A stretch of DNA of 58,656 nt, from the NCBI RefSeq assembly GCF_021173675.1, contig NZ_JAIHON010000029.1, forward strand, positions 1-58,656. The letters are read 5' to 3'. Within the stretch, counting starts at the first letter, position 1, and every line of letters starts with the position of its first letter. Source of the stretch: Streptomyces lincolnensis (GTDB taxonomy: Bacteria; Actinomycetota; Actinomycetes; Streptomycetales; Streptomycetaceae). The position numbers and the translations under genes were made by a program. Below the pieces are notes generated by a model. That model saw only the letters and a program-made list of their open reading frames with translations, made no database searches and was not told where the DNA came from. Shown one piece after another: positions 17,129-25,014 of the stretch.

Positions 17129-18589
17129 GACGGCCGCTTCCCCGGTCGTCGGTGCCGCGGCGGCCTCGACGGAGGTCCGCTGCCGGGGGATGAGGGTGGC
17201 GATGGCGAAGGCGAGCAGCGCGGCCCCGGCCCCGATGGCCATCACGGTCCTGAAGCCGTTCTCCGAGGGCAGCGCGTAGCCGCCCAGGCTGATGGTCATC
17301 TGCGAGAGGACGACACCCGCGAGGGCACTGGCCGTCGAGGTGCCGATGGACCGCATCAGGGTGTTGAGGCTGTTGGCCGCGGCCGTCTCGCTCGCCGGCA
17401 CGGCGGCCATGATCAGGGCGGGCATCGAACCGTAGGTGAAGCCGATGCCGGCGCCGATCACGCACGAGATCAGCGTCAGCTGCCACACCTGCGACATCAG
17501 CACGAGACCGAGGCCGTAGCCGCAGGCCACGATCACCGCACCGATCATCAGGGTCACCTTCGGGCCCTTGGCCCTGGACACGGCGGCGGAGAGCGGGGCG
17601 GTCGCCATCATCACCAGGCCGGAGGGTGCCATGACCAGGCCGGCCACCAGCATGGACCTGCCCAGGCCGTAGCCGGTCTGCACGGGGAGCTGGAGCAGCT
17701 GCGGCAGGACCAGGGACATCGCGAACATGGAGAAGCCGATCGCCACCGAGGCCAGGTTGGTGACCAGGACCTGACGGCGGGCCGTGGTGCGCAGGTCCAC
17801 CAGCGGCTGCGTGGTGCGCAGCTCGAAGACGCCCCAGGCCGGCAGGACCACCAGGGCGGCGGTGAACAGGCCGAGCGTGGTGCCGCTGCCCCAGCCCCAG
17901 TCGCCGCCCTTGGAGACGGCCAGCAGCAGGCAGACCAGCCCGGCCGCCATGCCGAGGGCACCGATCCCGTCGAACCGGCCCCCGGTGCGCACCCGGGACT
18001 CCGGTACGAAGGCCACGACGAGCGCGAGGGCGATCAGACCCATGGCGGCGGAGGCCCAGAACAGCACGTGCCAGTCGAAGTGGTCGGCGATCAACGCGGC
18101 CGTGGGCAGCCCGAGCGCGCCGCCGACCCCCAGGGAGGCGCTCATCAGCGCGGTCGAACCGGCCAGCCGCTCGGCGGGCAGTTCGTCGCGCATGATGCTG
18201 ATGCCCAGCGGGATCACACCCGAGGCGAGCCCCTGGAGCACTCGGCCGACGATCATCGGGATCAGCGTGTCGCTGAGCGCGCACACCACCGAGCCGGCCA
18301 CCAGCATCACGACACTGATCATCAGCATGCGGCGCTTGCCGAACATGTCGCCCAGACGCCCCACCACCGGGGTGGCCACCGCCGCCGCCAGCAGGGTCGC
18401 GGTGACCGCCCAGGCGGCGTCCGAGGCCGGCGCGTCGAGAAGCCGGGGCAGCTCGGGCACGATCGGGATGACCAGGGTCTGCATCAGCGAGACGACGATC
18501 CCGGCGAAGGCCAGCACCGCCACCACGGCGTTCGGCCTCGGCGGCGCGGCGCCCCCGGCGTCGGCGGGTGCGGCAAGGGCGTCGGACAT
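17120..18589 (-). CDS. MFS drug/H+ antiporter (DHA2-like)
   Basis: A 489-residue membrane transporter with about 14 predicted helices. Motif A is GRLGDMFGKRRMLM between helices 2 and 3, and motif C-like glycine-rich helices follow (SLGVGGALGLPTAALI). It is of the DHA2 multidrug exporter type. The ATG at 18589 follows GGAGG. It is divergent from a TetR-family gene (18826), the usual arrangement for a drug-inducible efflux pump, and ends in a strong terminator. The substrate is unknown. Confidence 0.92.
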   Translation of the reverse strand: MSDALAAPADAGGAAPPRPNAVVAVLAFAGIVVSLMQTLVIPIVPELPRLLDAPASDAAWAVTATLLAAAVATPVVGRLGDMFGKRRMLMISVVMLVAGSVVCALSDTLIPMIVGRVLQGLASGVIPLGISIMRDELPAERLAGSTALMSASLGVGGALGLPTAALIADHFDWHVLFWASAAMGLIALALVVAFVPESRVRTGGRFDGIGALGMAAGLVCLLLAVSKGGDWGWGSGTTLGLFTAALVVLPAWGVFELRTTQPLVDLRTTARRQVLVTNLASVAIGFSMFAMSLVLPQLLQLPVQTGYGLGRSMLVAGLVMAPSGLVMMATAPLSAAVSRAKGPKVTLMIGAVIVACGYGLGLVLMSQVWQLTLISCVIGAGIGFTYGSMPALIMAAVPASETAAANSLNTLMRSIGTSTASALAGVVLSQMTISLGGYALPSENGFRTVMAIGAGAALLAFAIATLIPRQRTSVEAAAAPTTGEAAVAK

Positions 18590-18692
18590 GCGGAGCCTCC
18601 AAGACGTGGCGCGTGAGGAATGCGAGCGCGTGCGGAGCACGGGTGGTGCACGCGCGCGGAGCACAAGTGGTGTGAAGAATTAAGGCAGCTGA

Positions 18693-18709
18693 TTGACTTA
18701 GCTTAGTGG
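18693..18709 (+). promoter_or_regulatory. Candidate operator between MFS and TetR genes
   Basis: TTGACTTAGCTTAGTGG matches 13 of 17 positions of the element at 19496-19512. It is the only AT-rich stretch in the 236-bp divergent gap, where a TetR operator would be expected. It is not a clean palindrome. Confidence 0.3.
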
Positions 18710-18825
18710 CCCGGTCCGCCTGCGTACGCTTCGGTCACCGGAACCCGCCGCCGATCGGCGGACCGTGGCGGCTCCAGGGACTGGCCGCCACGGGAGATCG
18801 CCCCAGTCCCGAAGCGGTGGTGGTC

Positions 18826-19476
18826 ATGGCGGGCAGGACGGCGCGTGCGGAACAGGTCGGCGCGACACGGGAGCTGATCCTGACCGCCGCGGAGCGGCTG
18901 TTCGCCGAGCGCGGCGTGTACACGGTCTCCAACCGTCAGGTCAGCGAGGCCGCCGGACAGGGCAACAACACCGCCGTCGGTTACCACTTCGGCACCAAGA
19001 CCGACCTGATCCGCGCGATCATCCGCAAGCACGCGGCACGCATCGAGGAGATCCGCGCCCGGCTCCTCGCCGCCACCGGCGACTCCACCGACGTACGCGA
19101 CTGGGTGGACTGCCTGGTGCGACCGGTTCCCGAACATCTGGGGGCGCTGGGCAGCCCCACCTGGTACGCGCGGTTCTGCGCGCAGGTGATGACCGATCCG
19201 GCGCTGCGGCGGGTCATGGCCGAGGAGTCGCTCTCCTCCCCGTCCCTGCGGCAGATCGTCGACGGGCTGCGGCGGTGTCTGCCCGACCTCCCCGCCGAGG
19301 TGCGCGTCGAACGCGGCGACATGGCACGCCATCTCATCGTGCACGTGTGCGCCGAGCGGGAACGCGCGCTCGCCGAGCACACTCCCACCCCCCGCTCCAA
19401 CTGGGACGACACCGCCACCGGGCTGGTCGACGCCGTCGTCGGCATGTGGCTGGCGCCGGTCACCCCGACGCCCTGA
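18826..19476 (+). CDS. TetR-family regulator divergent from the MFS pump
   Basis: A 216-residue TetR protein. The helix-turn-helix is TRELILTAAERLFAERGVYTVSNRQVSEAAGQGNNTAVGYHFGTKTDLI, with the NNTAVGYHFG recognition helix of the subgroup controlling hydrophobic-drug pumps. The ligand domain has GSPTWYARFCAQVMTDP. ATG 18826 was chosen as the first start of homologous sequence; it has only a weak GGTGG ribosome site, and the frame extends upstream to a GTG at 18706. It probably represses the MFS gene. Confidence 0.87.
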   Translation: MAGRTARAEQVGATRELILTAAERLFAERGVYTVSNRQVSEAAGQGNNTAVGYHFGTKTDLIRAIIRKHAARIEEIRARLLAATGDSTDVRDWVDCLVRPVPEHLGALGSPTWYARFCAQVMTDPALRRVMAEESLSSPSLRQIVDGLRRCLPDLPAEVRVERGDMARHLIVHVCAERERALAEHTPTPRSNWDDTATGLVDAVVGMWLAPVTPTP

Positions 19477-19495
19477 CCTCGCTCCCCGGGATTGG

Positions 19496-19522
19496 TTGAG
19501 TTAGGCAAGTGGACGGTAGGGT
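19496..19522 (+). promoter_or_regulatory. Promoter with TTGAGTTAGGCAA element before the OmpR-type regulator
   Basis: TTGAGT (19496-19501), 15-nt spacer and TAGGGT (19517-19522). TTGAGTTAGGCAA matches 12 of 13 bases of the palindromic TTGAGTTACGCAA at 23223, which has the same spacing to its -10. The -10 ends 6 nt before the ATG at 19529. Confidence 0.5.
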
Positions 19523-19528
19523 GAGCGC

Positions 19529-20254
19529 ATGGACGGCAGTGGCGCCCGAGCGAAACCGGCACTCACCCGGGGTGCCGGTCAACGCCTCCTGCTCGTCGCC
19601 GCGGAACCGGGCGTCGCCGAACTGCTCTCCACCACCCTGGAGTTGGCTGGCTACCGCACCACCCTCGTCGGGGCCGGGAGCGAGGCGCTGCGGCGGCTCG
19701 CCGAGCAGCGGTTCGACCTGGTCGTCGTCGACGCGGCACTGCCGGACATGGCGAGCCTGAGCCGGGAACGGCACGCGGTGGCCCAGCGCCCCCCGGTGCT
19801 CGTCCTGACCGAGTACGACTCCCTGGACGAACTCGTACCCGAACTGGGCCTGGGGGAGCGGGACTACGTCACCAAGCCCTTCCGGGTGGCCGAGGTGCTG
19901 GCCCGGGTGCAGGTCCTGCTGCGCGGCGCGCACCCCGGGCGTCCGCGGGACGCCGCGCTCGGCTACCGTGACCTGGTCCTGGACGACAACCGCTGCGAGG
20001 CGCGGCGCGGCGCCCGCGTCCTCGACCTGACGCCGGCCGAGTACCGGCTGCTGCGCCATCTCCTCGTCAACGCGCACCGGGTGCTCTCCAAGGAGCAGAT
20101 CGGCCGGTACGTCTGGGGCGACCACCGTGGCGACAACGCCATCGAGCAGCTCGTCTCCCGGCTGCGACGCAAGGTGGACCGCGACGCGCCCGGCCTGATT
20201 CACACGCGCCGAGGGTTCGGCTACTGGCTCGGGCACGCCGACGCCGAGCGCTGA
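19529..20254 (+). CDS. OmpR/PhoB-family regulator with atypical receiver
   Basis: A 241-residue regulator. The receiver-like domain keeps Asp68 (FDLVVVDAALPDM), Thr94 and Lys116 (YVTKPF), but the acidic pair at the end of strand 1 is replaced by Ala24-Ala25 (LLLVAAEPG), so normal Mg-dependent phosphorylation is doubtful. The C-terminal winged helix is intact: LTPAEYRLLRHLLVNAHRVLSKEQIGRYVWG and NAIEQLVSRLRRKVD with GFGYWL. No kinase gene is adjacent. It lies just upstream of the P450 cassette and is the first candidate for its control. The ATG at 19529 may be leaderless or use AGGGTGAG. Confidence 0.88.
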   Translation: MDGSGARAKPALTRGAGQRLLLVAAEPGVAELLSTTLELAGYRTTLVGAGSEALRRLAEQRFDLVVVDAALPDMASLSRERHAVAQRPPVLVLTEYDSLDELVPELGLGERDYVTKPFRVAEVLARVQVLLRGAHPGRPRDAALGYRDLVLDDNRCEARRGARVLDLTPAEYRLLRHLLVNAHRVLSKEQIGRYVWGDHRGDNAIEQLVSRLRRKVDRDAPGLIHTRRGFGYWLGHADAER

Positions 20255-20256
20255 CC

Positions 20257-20273
20257 GGCCGCATCGCGCGGCC
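20257..20273 (+). terminator. Hairpin terminator after the OmpR-type gene
   Basis: Perfect 6-bp arms GGCCGC and GCGGCC with a 5-nt loop, starting 2 bp after the stop codon. It suggests that the P450 genes use their own promoter. Confidence 0.5.
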
Positions 20274-20327
20274 TTCGAGGCTTACAACTTCCTTACGCGA
20301 CACGGCACTTGAGCTCCTTCGCGCGCC

Positions 20328-20342
20328 TGTGATCTGAGTCAC
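20328..20342. promoter_or_regulatory. Crp-like box upstream of the P450 gene
   Basis: TGTGATCTGAGTCAC fits the Streptomyces Crp pattern GTG-N6-GNCAC exactly and the E. coli TGTGA-N6-TCACA pattern at 9 of 10 positions when the next base is included. It is 130 bp before the P450 ATG. That cAMP-Crp acts here is inference. Confidence 0.5.
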
Positions 20343-20380
20343 GTCAGCCTTCTGTCAGGAAACTGACCGGAAGGCGTCAG
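20343..20380. repeat. Four GTCAG half-sites upstream of the P450 gene
   Basis: GTCAG occurs at 20343-20347, 20354-20358 and 20376-20380, and as CTGAC at 20363-20367. The second and third form a perfect 5-bp inverted repeat with a 4-nt loop. This looks like a regulator-binding cluster next to the Crp-like box. Confidence 0.5.
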
Positions 20381-20471
20381 CCCCCTCTGTTTGCATGTGC
20401 TCATCGAGGCCTCGACCACTTCACCCCGGCGCCCCGCCCATCGGCGGAGCCCCCCACCACCGAGGAGAACC

Positions 20472-21704
20472 ATGGCCGACACCCTGGCCGGACCCGCGTC
20501 CGGGACACCGCAGCCCCTCCCCGAGTTCCCGATGCCCCGCGAGGCCCGCTGCCCCTTCGACCCGCCCCCCGCCCTGAAGGACCTCCAGGAGCAGGCACCG
20601 GTGACGAAGGTGCGGCTGTGGGACGGCAGCGAGCCGTGGCTCGTGACCCGGTACGCGGACCAGCGCACCGTCCTCGGCGACCCCCGGGTCAGCGCGGACA
20701 CCGACAGCCCCGGCTACCCGACCAAGGCCTCGCCCGAGGGCGGCGAGGGAAAGCTCGGCTTCATCATGATGGACGACCCCGAGCACGCCCGGCTGCGCCG
20801 GATGGTGACGGCACCGTTCGCCATCAAGCGCGTGGAGGCCCTGCGGCCCGCCGTGCAGAAGATCGTGGACGACCTGATCGACGGACTGCTCGGCAGGCCG
20901 GGACCGGTGGACCTCGTGGAGGAGTTCGCCCTGCCGGTCCCCTCCCTGGTGATCTGCGAACTGCTCGGCGTCCCCTACGACGACCACGCCTTCTTCCAGG
21001 ACAACACCAAGACCATGGTCCACCGGGACGCCACCCCCGAGCAGCGGGGACGGGCCAGCAGGGAGGTCGCCGGGTACCTCGCCGCCCTCATCGGCAAGCG
21101 GCTCGCCGAGCCCCGGGACGACCTGCTCTCCAGCATCGCCGGACGCGTCACGGCCGGTGAGATCGACCACCAGCAGGCCACGGAGATGGCCCTGCTCCTG
21201 CTGATCGCGGGCCACGAGACCACCGCGAACATGATCGCCCTCGGCACCCTCGCCCTCCTCCGCAACCCCGACCAGCTCGCCCTGCTGCGCGAGAACGACG
21301 ACCCGAAGTTCGTCGCGGGCGCGGTCGAGGAACTGCTGCGCTACCTGCACATCACCCACCTGGGACGGCGTCGCGCGGTGACCGGGGACATCGAGATCGG
21401 CGGCCAGGTCCTCAGGGCCGGCGAGGGCGTCATCATGGCCAACGAGATCGCCAACCGCGACCCCGAGGTCTTCCCCGACCCCGACCGGCTCGACCTCACC
21501 CGCGACGCCCGCCGCCACGTCGCCTTCGGGTTCGGCGTCCACCAGTGCCTGGGCCAGCCCCTGGCCCGGATGGAACTCCAGGTCGTCTACGGCACCCTCT
21601 ACAAGCGCATCCCGACGCTCAAGCCGGCCTGCGCCCTGGAGGACGTCCGGTTCAAGAACGACGCGTTCATCTACGGCGTGCACGAACTGCCCGTCAGCTG
21701 GTGA
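20472..21704 (+). CDS. Cytochrome P450, CYP105-like
   Basis: A 410-residue soluble haem monooxygenase. Landmarks are the oxygen-binding I-helix AGHETT (residues 246-251), the E287-LL-R290 K-helix motif and haem-ligating Cys359 in FGFGVHQCLGQ. Sequence style (GKLGFIMMDDPEHARLRRMV; IVDDLIDGLL) matches CYP105, a Streptomyces family that oxidises xenobiotics and polyketides. The ATG follows GAGGAG. Its electron partners follow directly: a 3Fe-4S ferredoxin 53 bp later and then a ferredoxin reductase, giving a complete three-component system. A Crp-like box and GTCAG repeats lie upstream. The substrate cannot be told from sequence. Confidence 0.94.
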   Translation: MADTLAGPASGTPQPLPEFPMPREARCPFDPPPALKDLQEQAPVTKVRLWDGSEPWLVTRYADQRTVLGDPRVSADTDSPGYPTKASPEGGEGKLGFIMMDDPEHARLRRMVTAPFAIKRVEALRPAVQKIVDDLIDGLLGRPGPVDLVEEFALPVPSLVICELLGVPYDDHAFFQDNTKTMVHRDATPEQRGRASREVAGYLAALIGKRLAEPRDDLLSSIAGRVTAGEIDHQQATEMALLLLIAGHETTANMIALGTLALLRNPDQLALLRENDDPKFVAGAVEELLRYLHITHLGRRRAVTGDIEIGGQVLRAGEGVIMANEIANRDPEVFPDPDRLDLTRDARRHVAFGFGVHQCLGQPLARMELQVVYGTLYKRIPTLKPACALEDVRFKNDAFIYGVHELPVSW

Positions 21705-21757
21705 CGGCTTCCCGCCCCGTGAACGACCGAGAGCCACGTGTGACGAAGGGAATGGCC

Positions 21758-21952
21758 ATGAAGGTGGAGCTGGAAGCCGACAAGTGCGTCGCGTCCGGAC
21801 AGTGCGTGCTCGCCGCGACGGACGTCTTCGACCAGGACGACGACGGCATCGCGATCCTGCTGGAGGACCGACCCGCCGACGAACTCCTCGACGACGTCAA
21901 AGAGGCCGTCGCGGTCTGCCCGGCCGCCGCCATCCGGCTGGTCGAGCAGTGA
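21758..21952 (+). CDS. 3Fe-4S ferredoxin, P450 redox partner
   Basis: A 64-residue ferredoxin that carries single electrons to the P450. The cluster ligands are Cys10 and Cys16 (CVASGQC, CX5C spacing of the 3Fe-4S type) and Cys54 in VAVCPAAAI. The CX5C with a missing fourth ligand is typical of ferredoxins paired with CYP105 enzymes. ATG 21758 is preferred over the in-frame ATG at 21752 because the GAAGGGA ribosome site is then well spaced. Its stop overlaps the reductase GTG (GTGA). Confidence 0.94.
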   Translation: MKVELEADKCVASGQCVLAATDVFDQDDDGIAILLEDRPADELLDDVKEAVAVCPAAAIRLVEQ

Positions 21953-23136
21953 GGCGGATCGTCGTCGTCGGTGCCTCGGCCGCCGGACTCGCGGCGGTCG
22001 AGACCCTCCGCCGGGAGGGCTACGACGGCACGCTCACCCTCGTCGGGGACGAACCACTGGCGCCCTACGACCGCCCGCCCCTGTCGAAGCAGATCCTGGC
22101 CGGGGAGTGGGAGCCCGACCGGCTGGCCCTGCGCGCCGACGACGCCCTGGCCGCGCTCGACCTCGACCTGCGCCTCGGCGTCGCGGCCACCGGCCTCGAA
22201 CCGGCGGGCCGCACGGTGGAGTTGGCCGACGGATCGGTCCTGCCGTACGACGGACTGATCGTGGCCACCGGCGTCCGGTCGCGCAGACTGCCCGGCGGGG
22301 GCGCCCACGTCCTGCGCGGCCTCGACGACGCGCTCGCCCTGCGGGACCGGCTCGCGCCGGGGCGGCGGCTGGTCGTGGTGGGTGCCGGGTTCCTAGGAGC
22401 GGAGGCCGCCGCCGTGGCCTGGCGGCTCGGCTGCGAGGTCACGCTCCTCGAACCCGCCCCCGTGCCGCTGGCCCACGCCGTCGGCACCGAGGTCGGCGAG
22501 GTGCTGACGAGCGCCCACCGGGAGCGGGGCGTGGACCTGCGCTGCGGGGTCGGCGTGACCGAGGTGGCCGGGGACGGCGTACGGCTCGCGGACGGTGAAC
22601 GGATCGCCGCCGACGAGGTGTTGGTCGCCGTCGGCTCCGTGCCCAACACGGAGTGGCTCGTGGGCAGCGGCCTCGCCGTCGGGGACGGCGTGGTGTGCGA
22701 CGAGTACTGCGCGGCCGCGCGGAACGTCTACGCCGCCGGTGACGTGGCCCGCTGGTACAACCCGCTGTTCGGCACCGCGATGCGCATCGAGCACCGCACC
22801 CACGCCGCCGAACAGGGCATGGCCGCCGCCCGCAACCTCCTGGCCCCCGGGGCGGGAAGACCCTTCGCGCCGGTGCCGTACTTCTGGTCCGACCAGTACG
22901 ACATGAAGATCCAGGCGTACGGCCGTCTCCGCGGCCACGACGAGGTCGCCGTCGTCGACGGCGACCTGGCGGAGCGCCGGTTCGTCGCCGTGTACCGCAC
23001 CGGCGACCGCGTCACCGGCGCCCTCGCCGTCGGCATGCCGCCCAAGGTGGTCCGGCAGTGGCGGCAGGCGATCGCGGCGCGCGCGGCCTGGCACGACGCC
23101 GTCCGCACGGAGGTCCCGATGACCAAGGCCTCGTGA
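21949..23136 (+). CDS. FAD-dependent ferredoxin reductase
   Basis: A 395-residue NAD(P)H-ferredoxin reductase of the putidaredoxin-reductase type. The FAD-binding VVVGASAAGLAAVE is at the N-terminus (residues 5-18), followed by YDRPPLSKQIL and the ATG motif LIVATGVRSR. The NAD(P)H-binding glycine loop is at residues 145-150 (VVVGAGFLGAEAA), and the second FAD site is NVYAAGDVARW. The C-terminal half ends with the Reductase_C-like PYFWSDQYDMKIQAYGR. Translationally coupled to the ferredoxin. Streptomyces P450 operons often lack their own reductase, so its presence makes this a self-contained cassette. Confidence 0.93.
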   Translation: MRRIVVVGASAAGLAAVETLRREGYDGTLTLVGDEPLAPYDRPPLSKQILAGEWEPDRLALRADDALAALDLDLRLGVAATGLEPAGRTVELADGSVLPYDGLIVATGVRSRRLPGGGAHVLRGLDDALALRDRLAPGRRLVVVGAGFLGAEAAAVAWRLGCEVTLLEPAPVPLAHAVGTEVGEVLTSAHRERGVDLRCGVGVTEVAGDGVRLADGERIAADEVLVAVGSVPNTEWLVGSGLAVGDGVVCDEYCAAARNVYAAGDVARWYNPLFGTAMRIEHRTHAAEQGMAAARNLLAPGAGRPFAPVPYFWSDQYDMKIQAYGRLRGHDEVAVVDGDLAERRFVAVYRTGDRVTGALAVGMPPKVVRQWRQAIAARAAWHDAVRTEVPMTKAS

Positions 23137-23222
23137 GCCTTTCCGGACCGCGGCACGGCCCTCCCGGGGCCGGGCCGATACCCTCCCGTGCGGTGGGGCG
23201 CCGACGCGGAACGGCAAGTTAC

Positions 23223-23249
23223 TTGAGTTACGCAACAAGATGGTAAAGT
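23223..23249 (+). promoter_or_regulatory. Promoter/operator of the MarR gene with palindromic TTGAGTTACGCAA
   Basis: TTGAGT (23223-23228), 15-nt spacer and TAAAGT (23244-23249). TTGAGTTACGCAA fits TTGnGTnACnCAA, a MarR-type palindrome overlapping the -35. The -10 ends 7 nt before ATG 23257, so the mRNA is probably leaderless. Confidence 0.55.
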
Positions 23250-23256
23250 GGATCCC

Positions 23257-23772
23257 ATGTCCACACCACCGCTCCCCGAGGGCCCCGCGTCGCCGGAAGT
23301 GACCGAGATCGAGCGGGCGCTCACCCGCATCACCTACCTGAGCACCCGCGCCCGGCAGCACGACCGGCTGATGGCCCTGGCCCAGGTCCCGCTCGACCGT
23401 GCCGCCGTGGCGCTGCTGCGCCAGGTCGCCGACTCCGAACCGATGCGGCCGGGGGAGCTGGCCAACAGCCTGGGCGTGGAGGCCTCCCATGTCACGCGCA
23501 CGGTGCAGCAGCTGGAGAGGTCCGGCTATGTGACCCGCGTCCCCGACCCCCACGACCGCCGGGCCCAGCGCATCGAGCTCACGGACACCGGCGAGGAGGC
23601 CGTCGAGCGGGTCCGCAACGCCAGCTCCCGGGGCATGCAGATGGCCCTGGCCGACTGGTCCCCCGAGGACCTGCGCCGGCTGGCCGGCCTCTTCCACCGT
23701 ATGGTCGACGACTTCCTCGCCCACGCCGTCGACGAGGACACCGAGCAGCAGCCCGCCGCCCCCAAGGCCTGA
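23257..23772 (+). CDS. MarR-family regulator next to the P450 cassette
   Basis: A 171-residue winged-helix regulator. The recognition helix region is MRPGELANSLGVEASHVTRTVQQL and the wing GYVTRVPDPHDRRAQRIELT, with MarR dimerisation helices at both ends. It lies 120 bp downstream of the ferredoxin reductase on the same strand with its own promoter. That promoter holds a palindrome also found before the OmpR-type gene at the other side of the cassette, so it may control both. A GTG at 23248 is a less likely start. It ends 6 bp before the convergent MFS gene. Confidence 0.9.
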   Translation: MSTPPLPEGPASPEVTEIERALTRITYLSTRARQHDRLMALAQVPLDRAAVALLRQVADSEPMRPGELANSLGVEASHVTRTVQQLERSGYVTRVPDPHDRRAQRIELTDTGEEAVERVRNASSRGMQMALADWSPEDLRRLAGLFHRMVDDFLAHAVDEDTEQQPAAPKA

Positions 23773-23778
23773 GTTCCC

Positions 23779-24960
23779 TCACTTCGAGGCCGTGCGGGGG
23801 ACACCAGGAGCCGGCACCGGTTCCCCCGGCGGCGCGGGCTCGCGCAGCCCGCACAGCAGCAGCCTGCCCAGAGCGGGCAGGGCCACCAGCGGCACCAGCG
23901 CGACCCGCAGCGACGTCGCGTCGGCCAGCGCCCCGAGCGCCGGCGCGGCGAGACCCCCGACACTCACGGTCAGCCCCAGGGTCACACCGCTCGCGGTCCC
24001 CACCCGCCGGGGCAGGAAGTCCTGCCCGAGCGTCACGTGCAGCGAGAACGGGACGTACAGCCCGGCGGACGTGAGCGCCACGAACAGGTGGACGGCCCAG
24101 CCGGGTGCCGGCACCACTCCGGCCACGGCGAGCACCGTCAGCGAGTACGACCACCGCACGACCGCCACCCGGCCGTACCGGTCCGCCAGCCGCCCCCCGA
24201 CCAGCGTGCCCACCGCGCCCCCGGCGTAGAGCACGCACAGCGCGACCGTCCCGGCCACGTCCCCGCCGCCGGTCCGCTCGCGGACGTACAACGGCACGAA
24301 GACGCTCAGACCGACGAAGACGACCGACCGGCAGACAAGGGCACCGGACAGGCGCAGGAACGAGCCCCAGTCGTCGCGGCCGACGGCCTCGGGCCCGCGG
24401 CCGGCCTCGGCGCGGGCCCTCGTCGCACGCGTCGCCGCCGCGCACAGCACCGCTCCGGCCACGGCGGGGACGACCAGCAGGGGAGAGGCGCGCAGACCGC
24501 CGGTCGCGACCACGGCGGCCACGAGCAGGGGTGCCAGGGCGAAACCGACGTTGCCGCCGAGAGCGAACCAGCCCATCCCCGAGTTGCCCCCGCCCGCGGC
24601 GGCCCGGGCGGCCCGCGCCGCCTCCGGGTGGTAGGCGGCCACCCCGATCCCCGACACGCCGACCGCCGCCAGGGTGAGCGCGTAGGAGCCGCCCACCCCG
24701 CTCGCCGCGACTCCGACGCCGGCCGTCAGCGCGCTCACCGGCAGCAGCCACGGCATCGCCCACCGGTCGGTGAGCGCCCCGAACAACGGCTGCACCACCG
24801 ACGACAACAAGGACGCGGCCAGGACGATCGCCGAGGCGGCGGCATAGGTGTAGGCACGCTCGGTGACGAAGAAGGGCACCAGGGCGGCCACCGCCCCCTG
24901 GTAGACGTCCACACAGGCATGCCCCAGGGACATCAGCGTGATGGCTCGGTTCTTGGACAC
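23779..24960 (-). CDS. MFS transporter, fosmidomycin-resistance (Fsr) type
   Basis: A 393-residue transporter with about 12 helices. The start KNRAITLMSLGHACVDVYQGAVAALVPFF is typical of the Fsr-like group, with LFGALTDRW as motif A and GGRLADRYGRVAVVRW in the second half. The length matches the family. Export of a small polar or phosphonate-like compound would fit known relatives, but the substrate is not known. The GTG at 24960 is 54 bp from a divergent AraC-type regulator. Confidence 0.88.
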   Translation of the reverse strand: MSKNRAITLMSLGHACVDVYQGAVAALVPFFVTERAYTYAAASAIVLAASLLSSVVQPLFGALTDRWAMPWLLPVSALTAGVGVAASGVGGSYALTLAAVGVSGIGVAAYHPEAARAARAAAGGGNSGMGWFALGGNVGFALAPLLVAAVVATGGLRASPLLVVPAVAGAVLCAAATRATRARAEAGRGPEAVGRDDWGSFLRLSGALVCRSVVFVGLSVFVPLYVRERTGGGDVAGTVALCVLYAGGAVGTLVGGRLADRYGRVAVVRWSYSLTVLAVAGVVPAPGWAVHLFVALTSAGLYVPFSLHVTLGQDFLPRRVGTASGVTLGLTVSVGGLAAPALGALADATSLRVALVPLVALPALGRLLLCGLREPAPPGEPVPAPGVPRTASK

Positions 24961-25000
24961 CCGCCGATCGTCGCGGGACGGCCCGTGGGCCCGCTTCCGA

Positions 25001-25006
25001 TAATCT
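25001..25006 (+). promoter_or_regulatory. -10 box of the AraC-type gene
   Basis: TAATCT ends 8 nt before the GTG at 25015, which places the transcription start at or next to the start codon and predicts a leaderless mRNA. The -35 region is weak. Confidence 0.4.
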
Positions 25007-25014
25007 GCCGCTTT

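Noticed and set aside
18590..18825. Clear TetR palindrome between MFS and TetR genes
   Set aside because: Only a weak candidate (TTGACTTAGCTTAG) was found. It is not a symmetrical operator, so it is listed at low confidence.
20472..23136. P450 cassette as part of a biosynthetic gene cluster
   Set aside because: No PKS, NRPS, terpene or RiPP core gene lies in the window; only redox partners and regulators.
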